From: Alistipes sp. CAG:268
GTDB taxonomy: Bacteria; Bacteroidota; Bacteroidia; Bacteroidales; Rikenellaceae
Length of the DNA: 31,419 bases
Direction of reading: 5' to 3'
NCBI GenBank assembly: GCA_000434235.1
Contig: FR891964.1
Location: 1-31,419 of the forward strand
The translations under genes and the position numbers were made by a program. Positions 15,177-23,728 of this stretch are shown piece after piece; the stretch's first letter is position 1; each line of letters starts with the position of its first letter. The notes under the pieces were generated by a model that saw only the letters and a list, made by a program, of their open reading frames with translations, was not told the DNA's origin and did not search any database.

Positions 15177-15215
15177 TTCTAAGGATTTTCTAATACCGTT
15201 CTAATCGCTTTCTAA
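15177..15215 (+). promoter_or_regulatory. Four TTCTAA half-sites at exact 11-bp period upstream of mgtA
   Basis: TTCTAA begins at 15177, 15188, 15199 and 15210. This is the geometry of PhoB/OmpR-type binding arrays. The last half-site ends 23 bp before the CATTTTTG -7-like element, so a bound regulator would occupy the -35 area. The adjacent two-component system is the obvious candidate. The array is visible in the sequence; regulator assignment is inference. Confidence 0.75.
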
Positions 15216-15238
15216 CGGCCTTTCCGGGCCGTTTTTTT
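15214..15238 (+). terminator. Terminator of the two-component operon, inside the mgtA promoter region
   Basis: AACGGCC and GGCCGTT form a 7-bp stem with loop TTTCCG, followed by a run of seven Ts. It lies between the regulator half-sites and the -7-like element of the next gene and shares bases with the last half-site. Confidence 0.75.
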
Positions 15239-15246
15239 CATTTTTG
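15239..15246 (+). promoter_or_regulatory. -7-like element for mgtA
   Basis: CATTTTTG differs from TAnnTTTG only at the first base and lies 41 bp before the ATG. No TTTG is found at -33. That suits a promoter that depends on an activator bound to the upstream array. Confidence 0.45.
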
Positions 15247-15287
15247 CGGCGACAAAATCGGACAACAACCTTTCAAAACAGACGGTT

Positions 15288-17930
15288 ATGTGGAAAAAAA
15301 GAAGCCGGACACAGTTCGCATTTGATGCCGAGAAGGTATTCCTGGCAGCAACACAGCCGCTTGCCGCGGTGTACGGGTATTTCCGGACGACCCCCTCGGG
15401 GCTTTCGTCCGACGAGGTGGAGCGCCGTCAGGCGCAGTACGGCAGAAACGAGGTCGAGCACGAACGGCGGAAGAACCCCGTGACGATGTTCATCCGGGCG
15501 TTCATCAATCCGTTCATCGGGATTCTGACCCTGCTGATCGTCGTCTCGTACGTCCTCGACGTCTGGATGGCAGCCCCCGAGGAGAAGGAGTGGACGACGA
15601 TCCTGATCATTGCGACGATGATCCTGCTGAGCGTCATCATCCGCTTCTGCCAGGACTGGCGGGCCAGCCGGTCGAGCGAGGCGCTCAGGAAGATGGTGAA
15701 GAACACCTGCTCGGTGAAGCGTGCAGGGCGCGAGGTCGAGGAGCTCCCGATCGAGGAGCTCGTGCCGGGCGACATTGTCACGCTCGCCGCCGGGGACATG
15801 ATCCCGGCCGACGTGCGGGTCATCGAGACCAAGGACCTCTTCGTCAGCCAGTCGTCGCTGACCGGCGAGTCGGAGCCGATCGAGAAGCGGCCCGACGCCC
15901 GGGGCCGGAAGTATGTCCGGGGAAGCGTGGTCGAGCTGGACAACATCTGCTACATGGGGTCGAACGTCATCAGCGGGTCGGCCACGGCCATCGTCTTCGG
16001 AACGGGAGACAACACCTACCTGGGTACGATCGCCCGGGCCATCGTCGGCCACCGTGCGGCCACGGCGTTCGACCGGGGCATCGCCCGGGTGAGCCTGCTG
16101 CTCATCCGCTTCATGCTCATCATGGTGCCGTTCGTCTTCCTGGTCAATGGCATCACCAAGGGCGACTGGCTGGAGGCCTTCATCTTCGCCGTGTCGGTGG
16201 CCGTCGGACTCACGCCCGAGATGCTGCCGATGATCGTCACGGCAAACCTCTCGAAGGGTGCTGTCGCCATGTCGCGCAAGAAGGTGATCGTCAAGGACCT
16301 GAACGCGATCCAGAACTTCGGGGCGATGAACATTCTCTGCACGGACAAGACCGGGACGCTGACCTGCGACCAGATCGTGCTCGAACGCTACATCAACGCC
16401 GACGGCAGCGCCGACGACAGCAGGCGCATCCTCCGCCACGCCTACTTCAACAGCTTCTTCCAGACGGGACTGAAGAACCTCATGGACCGGGCCATCCTCG
16501 CCCACGTCCGGGAGCTGGAGCTGGAGTCGATGAAGGACGACTACCGCAAGGTGGACGAGATTCCGTTCGACTTCACGCGCCGCCGCATGTCGGTGGTCGT
16601 CGAGGACCGCACGGGCAAGCGGCAGATCGTCACCAAGGGGGCCGTGGAGGAGATGCTCGAGATCTGCTCGCACACCGAGGAGGGCGGCGCCGTGCGGGAG
16701 CTCACCCCCGAGCGGATTGCGACGGCAAAGGCGATCTGCGAACGGATGAACCACCAGGGGCTGCGCGTGCTGGCCGTCGCCCACCGCAGTTTCCTCGGCA
16801 AGGAGGACAACTTCTCGGTCGGGGACGAGCGCGACATGGTGCTCATCGGCTTCCTCGCCTTCCTCGATCCGCCGAAGCCCTCGGCTGAGAGCGCCATCCG
16901 GCAGTTGCAGAACTACGGCATCGAGGTGAAGGTGCTCTCGGGCGACAACGACGCCGTGGTGCGCACCGTCGCGCGCCAGGTGGGCATCACGGGCAAGGCC
17001 CTCACCGGCCGCGAACTCGAGGAGCTGGAGGGCGAGGAGCTGCGCCGAGCCGTACAGGAGGCTTCGGTCTTCTCGAAGGTCACACCACTGCAGAAGACGC
17101 AGATCATCACCCTGCTGCAGGAGGCACAGCATACGGTGGGATTCCTCGGAGACGGCATCAACGACGCGGCAGCCCTGCGTCAGTCGGACATCGGCATATC
17201 GGTCGATTCGGCCGTGGACATCGCCAAGGAGAGCGCCGACATCATCCTGCTCGAGAAGGATCTGATGGTACTCAAGGAGGGGGTTGTCGAGGGGCGCCGG
17301 ACCTTCGGCAACATCGTCAAGTACATCAAAATGACGGCCAGTTCGAACTTCGGCAACATGTTCAGCGTGATGGCGGCCAGCGCCTTCCTGCCGTTCCTGC
17401 CGATGATGCCCATCCACCTGCTGGTGCAGAACCTCCTGTACGACATCTCGCAGACAACGATCCCCTTCGACCGCATGGATGCCGAATACCTGCGCAAACC
17501 GCGCAAGTGGGACGCCTCGGGGCTGAGCCGTTTCATGATCTGGATCGGGCCGATCAGCTCGATCTTCGACCTGACGACCTACCTGCTGATGTGGTATCTC
17601 TTCAAATGCCAGTCGGCGGAGATGCAGGCGCTCTTCCAGTCGGGGTGGTTCGTCGAGGGGCTGCTGTCGCAGACGCTCATCGTACACATGATCCGCACGC
17701 GCAAGATCCCCTTCTTCCAGAGCCGCGCATCGTGGCCCGTGATGGCAATGACCTTCACGATCATGGCCTTCGGCATTGTGATCCCCTTCACACCGTTCGG
17801 AGCGTCGATCGGACTGGTGGCGCTGCCGTGGAGCTACTTCCCGTGGCTGGCGGCCACGCTGACGGCCTACTGCGTGCTGACGCAGGCCATAAAGAACCGG
17901 TATGTCAAACGCTTCAACTCGTGGCTGTGA
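15288..17930 (+). CDS. mgtA: Magnesium-translocating P-type ATPase (P3B, MgtA type)
   Basis: This 880-residue inner-membrane ATPase should import Mg2+ into the cytoplasm. It has an N-terminal cation-ATPase domain, helices near 80-120, and an actuator with SSLTGESEPIEK (~186-197). Helices 3 and 4 contain VGLTPEMLPMIV, the phosphorylation motif is CTDKTGTLT with Asp353, a nucleotide-binding KGAVEEM stretch follows, then VLSGDND and FLGDGINDAAALRQSD. About six C-terminal helices include the LLYDISQTTIPFDRMD segment characteristic of P3B Mg pumps. Length fits MgtA/MgtB (~900). It follows the two-component operon with its own promoter, and the porin gene starts 3 bp after its stop. Family-level certainty is high; the transported ion is inferred from subfamily. 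Confidence 0.92.
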   Translation: MWKKRSRTQFAFDAEKVFLAATQPLAAVYGYFRTTPSGLSSDEVERRQAQYGRNEVEHERRKNPVTMFIRAFINPFIGILTLLIVVSYVLDVWMAAPEEKEWTTILIIATMILLSVIIRFCQDWRASRSSEALRKMVKNTCSVKRAGREVEELPIEELVPGDIVTLAAGDMIPADVRVIETKDLFVSQSSLTGESEPIEKRPDARGRKYVRGSVVELDNICYMGSNVISGSATAIVFGTGDNTYLGTIARAIVGHRAATAFDRGIARVSLLLIRFMLIMVPFVFLVNGITKGDWLEAFIFAVSVAVGLTPEMLPMIVTANLSKGAVAMSRKKVIVKDLNAIQNFGAMNILCTDKTGTLTCDQIVLERYINADGSADDSRRILRHAYFNSFFQTGLKNLMDRAILAHVRELELESMKDDYRKVDEIPFDFTRRRMSVVVEDRTGKRQIVTKGAVEEMLEICSHTEEGGAVRELTPERIATAKAICERMNHQGLRVLAVAHRSFLGKEDNFSVGDERDMVLIGFLAFLDPPKPSAESAIRQLQNYGIEVKVLSGDNDAVVRTVARQVGITGKALTGRELEELEGEELRRAVQEASVFSKVTPLQKTQIITLLQEAQHTVGFLGDGINDAAALRQSDIGISVDSAVDIAKESADIILLEKDLMVLKEGVVEGRRTFGNIVKYIKMTASSNFGNMFSVMAASAFLPFLPMMPIHLLVQNLLYDISQTTIPFDRMDAEYLRKPRKWDASGLSRFMIWIGPISSIFDLTTYLLMWYLFKCQSAEMQALFQSGWFVEGLLSQTLIVHMIRTRKIPFFQSRASWPVMAMTFTIMAFGIVIPFTPFGASIGLVALPWSYFPWLAATLTAYCVLTQAIKNRYVKRFNSWL

Positions 17931-17933
17931 TGT

Positions 17934-18950
17934 ATGAAGAGAACGGTATGCATGATCCTTCTCGGGGTATTGTACGCCGGGTGCTGCCTCGCGGCCCGGA
18001 CACAGGTCGGGGCAGCGTATGCAGGCGAACTGCAGTCGGACTTCCGGGACTGGAACTGGGTGAACATGCTGCGGCTGGAGTTTTCGCAGCCGCTGGGCAG
18101 CCGGTTCCGGCTCGATATCGCCACGATCAGCATCGCCAGGACGCGCGAGGGACGGCTGATCGACGACCTGCAGGGCTTCTCGAACATCGAGGAGGAGGAT
18201 ACGCCCCTGGCTCCGGCCGTGGCGTGCGTGACGTGGAGTCGGGGACGGTCGCAGCTCTCGGTCGGAATCCGCAACGTGAACGAGGACTACTTCACCTCGC
18301 CCGTCACGTCGTTCTTCACGAACAGCTCGTGCGGGCTCTTTCCGACCGTGTCGGCCAACTACCCGATCGCCAACTACCCGCTCGCATCGCTCGGCATCCA
18401 CTACGTCTTCCAAACGGAGCGGTGGGAGTTCCAGGCCTCGGTATACAACGGACAGGGATATGACTCATTCACCGGGCGCAGTTCCGTGTTCCGGTTCCGT
18501 CCCGCAGCGGACGGGCTGTGCGGAATCGCCTCAACGGCTTATCGAAACCATGGGAGCAGTTATCATTTGGGCGGTGTTTTATACGGCAGTGCTCCTTGCC
18601 GCGAGGGGCAGACGAAAACGCGGGAGGTGAGCGGAGCAATTTGGGGATACGCCGAACAACGGGTGACACAGGACTTGTACCTGCTTGTGCAATGTTCGGT
18701 CAGCCTGCCCGAGAACACCGCATGGTGCCGCATGTACGCGGGAGCGGGTGTGCACATGCAGATCGGGAAAGTACAGATCGGTGCATTCACCAACCGGGCC
18801 CTGTTCCGCGGAATCGCCGAGCAAGCCGCGGAACTGACCTGCAGGGCGGCACTTTCGCCGCACGTCAGCCTGCAGCCGGCACTGCACCTGATCGGCAGCG
18901 GCCCGTCGCTGCGCTCCGTCGCCCTGCTGCGGCTGGGCATCGAGCTGTAA
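17934..18950 (+). CDS. OprB-like outer-membrane porin
   Basis: This 338-residue protein has a signal peptide (MKRTVCMILLGVLYAGCCLA) and alternating hydrophobic and polar strands typical of a beta-barrel. The segment VTSFFTNSSCGLFPTVSANY followed by PLASLGIHYVF matches the FFxNSSFGxxP landmark of OprB-type carbohydrate porins, and it ends with a strand LLRLGIEL. It begins 3 bp after the Mg ATPase stop, so the two are one transcription unit. Pairing an outer-membrane channel with an inner-membrane cation pump suggests it admits the ion or a chelate, whatever the OprB label implies. Bases 18480-18620 locally use less GC-biased codons than the surroundings. A two-direction hairpin follows the gene. 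Confidence 0.7.
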   Translation: MKRTVCMILLGVLYAGCCLAARTQVGAAYAGELQSDFRDWNWVNMLRLEFSQPLGSRFRLDIATISIARTREGRLIDDLQGFSNIEEEDTPLAPAVACVTWSRGRSQLSVGIRNVNEDYFTSPVTSFFTNSSCGLFPTVSANYPIANYPLASLGIHYVFQTERWEFQASVYNGQGYDSFTGRSSVFRFRPAADGLCGIASTAYRNHGSSYHLGGVLYGSAPCREGQTKTREVSGAIWGYAEQRVTQDLYLLVQCSVSLPENTAWCRMYAGAGVHMQIGKVQIGAFTNRALFRGIAEQAAELTCRAALSPHVSLQPALHLIGSGPSLRSVALLRLGIEL

Positions 18951-18997
18951 GCGTCCAGCTGTCGGATACGGAGGTACTGCGGTATCGGCAGGTGCGA

Positions 18998-19087
18998 CCT
19001 GCCGCACCGGATAATCGGAAAAGGCCCTAAGCCGTGCATCGGCCGATGCACGGCTTAGGGCGTTTTCCGATTATCCGGTGCGGCAGG
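18998..19087. repeat. 90-bp near-perfect palindrome between convergent genes
   Basis: The arms 18998-19042 and 19043-19087 are reverse complements at 44 of 45 positions with no spacer. The inner part contains a GC-rich stem flanked by AAAA/TTTT on each side, so it would act as a terminator in both directions. An 8-bp repeat, CGGCAGGT (18986-18993), pairs perfectly with ACCTGCCG (18997-19004), offering an alternative hairpin that competes for the outer left arm. It separates the porin gene from the leftward GH127/146 gene. Confidence 0.85.
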
Positions 19088-19156
19088 GCGCCCCGTAACC
19101 GGGGATGCGGAAGGGGACCACGGCGGGACCGGAGCATGACCGGTCAGGAGCAGCCG

Positions 19157-21490
19157 CTACCGCATGATCCGGCAATCGAACAGGGGCCCGGCCACCGCAT
19201 CCTCGCGGATGGCCCGCAACGTCACGGTCACCTTCTCCCGGCCCGAGGTCAGCTCGGCAGGAATCGGATAACTCCGCTCCACGTAACGGGCTCCCCAGTT
19301 GTGGATGTTCTCGAAACCGATCTTCACGCCGTCCACCTCGATGTCGAACGAGTGGTTGTAGAAGCGGTTGCCCCAATAGGTGCAATAGAGCGTATTGGGC
19401 TGTCCGGGATCGACGGCCATGTCGAACGAGAACCACCCGCCGAGGGTTTCCCGGTACTTCCGACCCTCGAACTCATGGGGTTGGGTATTCGTGCCGCGGA
19501 AGTCGTGGTCCCGCTCGGGCTGCATCTCGCCGGGTGTGAACTGCGACACGGTCCGTTCGCGCAGCCACGCCTCTCGGTCCTCCTGCATCCGCAGGGCCGC
19601 CAACCGGTCCTGCCATGTCGCCGTGGGCAGGTGGCGGAAATAGACCATCATGCGACGGCCGCCGACCTCGAAATAGGGGATCAGCTCCTTCTGCACGGGC
19701 TGCGCCGTACGGGTTTCGAAACGGAGTTTCGCGGCATCCGTGCACCGGACCAGAGACGGGGCATCCGTAACCCGGTCGGTCACCAGCACCGGAATCTCCT
19801 CCCTGTCATCCAATACGGTGCTGAGCACCACCGGCCCGTAGAGATAGGCCCGCAGGGTCGAATCGCCCGGGACAGCCTCCGAACGCAGGGTCCGTCTCAG
19901 CGTAAGCCGGACCTCGTCTCCGTCGCGCCATCTGCGGTCGATGGCAAGGTATCCGGCCGCCGCAGGCTCCACCCGCACGGTCCGGCCATTGACTGCGACC
20001 TCATGGCCTGCAGCCCACGACGGACACCGCAGGTGCAGCACGAAGCGCTCGGGGGCCTGAGCCGAGATCCGGAAACGGATCTCGTCGGAGCGGGGAAATT
20101 CGGTCTGCTGCTCCAGCCGGATCCCCCGCGACTGCCAGTCGAGAGTCGAAGGGACATACAGATTCACGAAGAGGTTGTCGTCACCTCCGAAGAAGTAGAT
20201 GAACTCGCCGTAACGGGCATGGTTCTCCATGCCCGACCCGACACAGCACCAGAACGAATCGAACGGCAGGCTGAAAGTCTTGCGGCATCCGGAGCCCAGC
20301 GGAGACATGTAGCAGACCATGCCGTCGTCGGGGTTCTGTGACGGCAGGATCTGGTTGTAGAGCGCCCGCTCGTAGTAGTCGGCATAACGCGCCGCCGGAT
20401 CGTACTGAAAGAGATGGCGCGTCAGTTTGAGCATGTTGTAGGTATTGCAGGTCTCGCAGGTTCCCTCCGAGAGCCGGGTCGCCAGCATGTCCGGAGCGCC
20501 GAAGTGTTCGTTTTCGCTGTTCCCGCCGATCACATAGGAGTGGTGGCCGACGACCCGCTCCCAAAAGAACGAGGCAATGCGGCGGTAGCGCTCCTCGCCC
20601 GAACATTCGTATTCGCGGATCGCCCCCACGATCTTCGGGATCTGGGTATTGGCGTGTTTGCCCGGCAGCGAGTCCCGGCCGGCGGCTAGCGGACGCAGGA
20701 TCTCCTCGTGGTCGAAACGCCGTGCGAGATCGAGGTATCTTCGGTCGCCGGTCAGCACGTAGACGTCGGACAGCGCCCCGGTCATGCCTCCGTGTTCGCA
20801 AACCAGGATCCGCGCCATCTGCTCGTCGGAGAGCCCGGAGACCAGATCATCGAGCCAGTCGGCAAAGCGGACCAGCACGGTCAGGGCCTTCGTGTTGGGC
20901 GTATACCGGCAGATATCGACCAGACCGGCAAACTCCTTGTGCAGGGTATAGAACGGCACCCAGCCTCCGTTGAGGTCGAAACCCTGGGAACGGATGTCGC
21001 CGCGGGAGAGTTCGGCAAACAAGTCCCGGCTCCGCTCGAAGCCCGCCAACAGACCGGTGCCCTCCCGTTCCTGACACTCGGAAAGGGCATCGACGCAATA
21101 GTTGATCCGACTCAGGCACACGGAGTCGCCCGTCGATGCATACATCATCGCCAGGGCCGAAAGATAGTGTCCGAAAGCATGGCCCGAAGCCCCGGAGTTC
21201 TCCCACCCGCCGTATCGGGGAACGGCTGTCTCCAACCCCGCCTCGGAGCGGAAACCCGAAAGAAAACGGTCGGGGTCCATCGACAGGAGCCAGCGGCGGT
21301 CCATCTCCTGGGCATGGAGGAACGGGCCGCCCGTGATCCGGACAGCGTGCAAAGGGGCCGGGCACACTTTCGGAACAACCCGGACATGCGGTTCGCACCG
21401 GATCGGCCCTGTCCCCTTTTTCGCTTCGGCGGCATGCGGCGCCATCAAAAATACGACAGCGGCAAGTTGCAACAAACAGTGACGGTTCAT
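19157..21490 (-). CDS. GH127/GH146-type beta-L-arabinofuranosidase (DUF1680)
   Basis: This 777-residue enzyme has an N-terminal signal peptide (MNRHCLLQLAAVVFLMAPHA). The (alpha/alpha)6 catalytic domain shows GGWENSG (94-100), GFDLNGGWVPFYTLHK (170-185), HGGMTGALSDVY (233-244) and the zinc/thiolate centre: SEGTCETCNTYNML with Glu346 and Cys348, then FWCCVGSGMENH with Cys415 and Cys416. These correspond to E338, C340, C417 and C418 of HypBA1, where C417 is the nucleophile. Beta-sandwich domains follow, with a C-terminal LGGWFSFDMAVDPGQ to WGNRFYNHSFDIEVDG unit. It releases beta-linked L-arabinofuranose from plant glycans, probably in the periplasm. It is divergent from a sugar symporter at the edge of the SusCD locus. 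Choice between GH127 and GH146 is uncertain. Confidence 0.88.
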   Translation of the reverse strand: MNRHCLLQLAAVVFLMAPHAAEAKKGTGPIRCEPHVRVVPKVCPAPLHAVRITGGPFLHAQEMDRRWLLSMDPDRFLSGFRSEAGLETAVPRYGGWENSGASGHAFGHYLSALAMMYASTGDSVCLSRINYCVDALSECQEREGTGLLAGFERSRDLFAELSRGDIRSQGFDLNGGWVPFYTLHKEFAGLVDICRYTPNTKALTVLVRFADWLDDLVSGLSDEQMARILVCEHGGMTGALSDVYVLTGDRRYLDLARRFDHEEILRPLAAGRDSLPGKHANTQIPKIVGAIREYECSGEERYRRIASFFWERVVGHHSYVIGGNSENEHFGAPDMLATRLSEGTCETCNTYNMLKLTRHLFQYDPAARYADYYERALYNQILPSQNPDDGMVCYMSPLGSGCRKTFSLPFDSFWCCVGSGMENHARYGEFIYFFGGDDNLFVNLYVPSTLDWQSRGIRLEQQTEFPRSDEIRFRISAQAPERFVLHLRCPSWAAGHEVAVNGRTVRVEPAAAGYLAIDRRWRDGDEVRLTLRRTLRSEAVPGDSTLRAYLYGPVVLSTVLDDREEIPVLVTDRVTDAPSLVRCTDAAKLRFETRTAQPVQKELIPYFEVGGRRMMVYFRHLPTATWQDRLAALRMQEDREAWLRERTVSQFTPGEMQPERDHDFRGTNTQPHEFEGRKYRETLGGWFSFDMAVDPGQPNTLYCTYWGNRFYNHSFDIEVDGVKIGFENIHNWGARYVERSYPIPAELTSGREKVTVTLRAIREDAVAGPLFDCRIMR

Positions 21491-21804
21491 CGGCTTGTGT
21501 TTATATAGTTAAAAAAGGTACTCTGCCGCAACCGGCAGGACATGACAAAGTTGGGATTTTTCCGCAATCCGATCTTCCACGGAATTTGCAAATTGTTGTG
21601 CAATATTCGCACCGCGTGTTGTCGAAACAAACAAGAAACCGGACCAAACGGACAACATGAGGTCTGACAGGCGACATAAAATATCGGGAAATACGCAGCA
21701 AGGTCCATTTTTGCAAATATCACACAATCATCGGCAAAAATTACACGGGATTGGCTTTCATTCGAATCGTATTTTTGTATACCAATCCTAACACTACGCA
21801 TACA
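21491..21804. promoter_or_regulatory. Divergent promoter region of GH127/146 and symporter genes
   Basis: Rightward, TATTTTTG (21770-21777) is a consensus -7 element 28 bp before the symporter ATG; the -33 box is poor. Leftward, the minus strand reads TACCTTTT at 21520-21513, one base from consensus, 23 bp before the GH127/146 ATG. A hairpin CTGCCG/CGGCAG lies at 21523-21538. No clear operator was found, and no regulator gene of this locus lies in the window. Confidence 0.45.
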
Positions 21805-23679
21805 ATGGACATCGGATTTCAAACAGCCGATTACATCGTCTTCGGCACATATGCCCTGATCATCGTCGCAATCGGGCTGTTCGTATCCCGTTCGGGCCGG
21901 GAGAAAAGCTCCTCGGACTATTTTCTGGCGGGCAGGAACCTCTCCTGGTGGGCCATCGGTGCTTCGCTGATCGCAGCGAACATCTCGGCGGAACAGTTCA
22001 TCGGCATGTCCGGATCGGGATTCCGGATCGGAATCGGAATCGCCGCCTACGAATGGATCGCAGCGGCATCGCTCATCATCGTGGCGAAATACCTGCTGCC
22101 GATCATGATCAGGAAGCGGATCTACACGATGCCGCAGCTGCTCAACGAGCGGTACGGCAGCGGGGTCGGCATGGCCTTCTCGATCTTCTTCCTCATGCTC
22201 TACCTGTTCGTCAATCTCACGTCGGTGGCATGGCTCGGGGCGCTTGCCATGAACCAGGTGCTCGGCATACCGATGATGTGGGGAGTCGTCGGACTGCTGC
22301 TCTTTTCGGGCGTCTACTCCATCTACGGCGGGCTGAAAGCCGTCGTATGGACCGACGTGATCCAGGTGGTCTTTCTGGTGGGAGGAGGGCTCATCGCCGT
22401 CTACTTCGCACTCAAATCGGCCGACCCCTCAACGTCGGTCATGGCAGACGGGAGTGCATGGGCCGGACTGCAGCACGTTTTCGACACGATCCGCGGCACA
22501 CAGGGCGACTACCACCTCAACATGATCATCCCCGACGGAACGATCGTTGCGGATCCCGCCTCGGGACAGCGATTCGACATATCGAAGGACCTGCCGGGAC
22601 TCTCCCTGCTGCTCGGATCGATCTGGGTGACCAACATCGGATTCTGGGGATTCAACCAGTATATCATCCAGAAAGGACTGGCCGCCCGCTCGCTCCATGA
22701 AGCCAAGAAGGGACTGCTGTTTGCCGGATACCTGAAAATACTCATTCCGCTGATCGTCGTCATCCCCGGAATCACAGCCTATGTCCTCTTCCGCAACCCG
22801 CATCTGGTCGAGGGCATCGGGGACACGATCACCACGGCCGACAGCGCCTATCCCTGGCTGCTGAAGAACTTCACGCCCACGGGCATCAAGGGCGTGGCCT
22901 TCGCGGCACTGGTCGCAGCCATCGTATCCTCGCTGGCCAGCATGCTCAACAGCACCTCGACCATCTTCACCATGGACATCTACAAACGGCACATCGCGCC
23001 GCAGGCCTCGGAAAGGCAGTTGGTGAAGGTGGGGCGCATCGTCGCCTTCTGTGCGCTGCTTATCGCCATGGCAGCCGTCAAGCCGCTGCTGGGCGGACTC
23101 GACCAGGCGTTCCAGTACATCCAGGAGTATTCGGGCTATGTCTATCCGGGGGTCACCGTCGTATTCGGCATGGGGCTGTTGTGGAAGAAGGCAACGAACC
23201 GAGCCGCACTCTGGACCTCGATCCTGACCATTCCCGTAGGAATCGCGCTCAAGTTCGCATACCCCGAAATGGGATTCGTCCTCCGGATGGGATACGCATT
23301 CATCATACTGGTAATCATAGCCGTAACTCTTTCGCTACTCGACCGCAGCGAATCGGTCCCGGACGGAGACCGGACGGAAAATGCCGACAGACGCACGAAA
23401 CGGGCAGCCCGGATACTGACCCTCCTGGCTGCAGCCTCGATCGCCGCAGGAGCCGCATTCGGGAAGTGCTGGGCGCGTTACCATTTCGACGCGATCTTCA
23501 TGCTCGGCACGCTGCTCGGATTCATCGCCCTGATCGTATGGACCAACGCCGCAAGCCCGACAAAGAGCCGCCGCGCCTATACGACGGACCGGGATACATT
23601 CGCATTCTCCCCGGGGCTTACGGTTGCAGCCTGGGGAATCGTCGTCATCCTCACCGCGATATACGCACTCTTCTGGTAG
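21805..23679 (+). CDS. Sodium/sugar symporter, SSS family
   Basis: This 624-residue inner-membrane protein has about 14 transmembrane helices and SSS-family landmarks: SSSDYFLAGRNLSWWAIGAS (residues ~36-55), AEQFIGMSGSGF, LYLFVNLTSVAWLGALA, GVYSIYGGLKAVVWTDVIQ, GFNQYIIQKGLAA, and FAALVAAIVSSLASMLNSTS, the Na2-site helix. It most resembles SGLT-type sugar transporters of Bacteroidota. The start at 21805 (MDIGFQTADY) follows a TATTTTTG promoter; the ATG at 21751 lies upstream of that element and is rejected. It would import the monosaccharide freed by the locus enzymes, perhaps arabinose, together with Na+. The substrate is inferred from the neighbouring arabinofuranosidase. Confidence 0.9.
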   Translation: MDIGFQTADYIVFGTYALIIVAIGLFVSRSGREKSSSDYFLAGRNLSWWAIGASLIAANISAEQFIGMSGSGFRIGIGIAAYEWIAAASLIIVAKYLLPIMIRKRIYTMPQLLNERYGSGVGMAFSIFFLMLYLFVNLTSVAWLGALAMNQVLGIPMMWGVVGLLLFSGVYSIYGGLKAVVWTDVIQVVFLVGGGLIAVYFALKSADPSTSVMADGSAWAGLQHVFDTIRGTQGDYHLNMIIPDGTIVADPASGQRFDISKDLPGLSLLLGSIWVTNIGFWGFNQYIIQKGLAARSLHEAKKGLLFAGYLKILIPLIVVIPGITAYVLFRNPHLVEGIGDTITTADSAYPWLLKNFTPTGIKGVAFAALVAAIVSSLASMLNSTSTIFTMDIYKRHIAPQASERQLVKVGRIVAFCALLIAMAAVKPLLGGLDQAFQYIQEYSGYVYPGVTVVFGMGLLWKKATNRAALWTSILTIPVGIALKFAYPEMGFVLRMGYAFIILVIIAVTLSLLDRSESVPDGDRTENADRRTKRAARILTLLAAASIAAGAAFGKCWARYHFDAIFMLGTLLGFIALIVWTNAASPTKSRRAYTTDRDTFAFSPGLTVAAWGIVVILTAIYALFW

Positions 23680-23728
23680 ATCCCGCACGAAACAACATCA
23701 AAAACGAACCACTTAAAACAAAAAACAA

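Noticed and set aside
15273..18413. 1046-codon open frame on the minus strand
   Set aside because: It is antisense to mgtA and the porin gene in GC-rich DNA; the translation is rich in R, H, D and V without any family motif, while the plus strand carries complete known genes.
19034..20341. 435-codon open frame on the plus strand
   Set aside because: It is antisense to the GH127/146 gene; its first residues come from the 90-bp palindrome, which makes identical starts on both strands.
21751..21804. Upstream start for the sodium symporter
   Set aside because: It would place the consensus -7 element TATTTTTG inside the coding region and add a leader not seen in the family.
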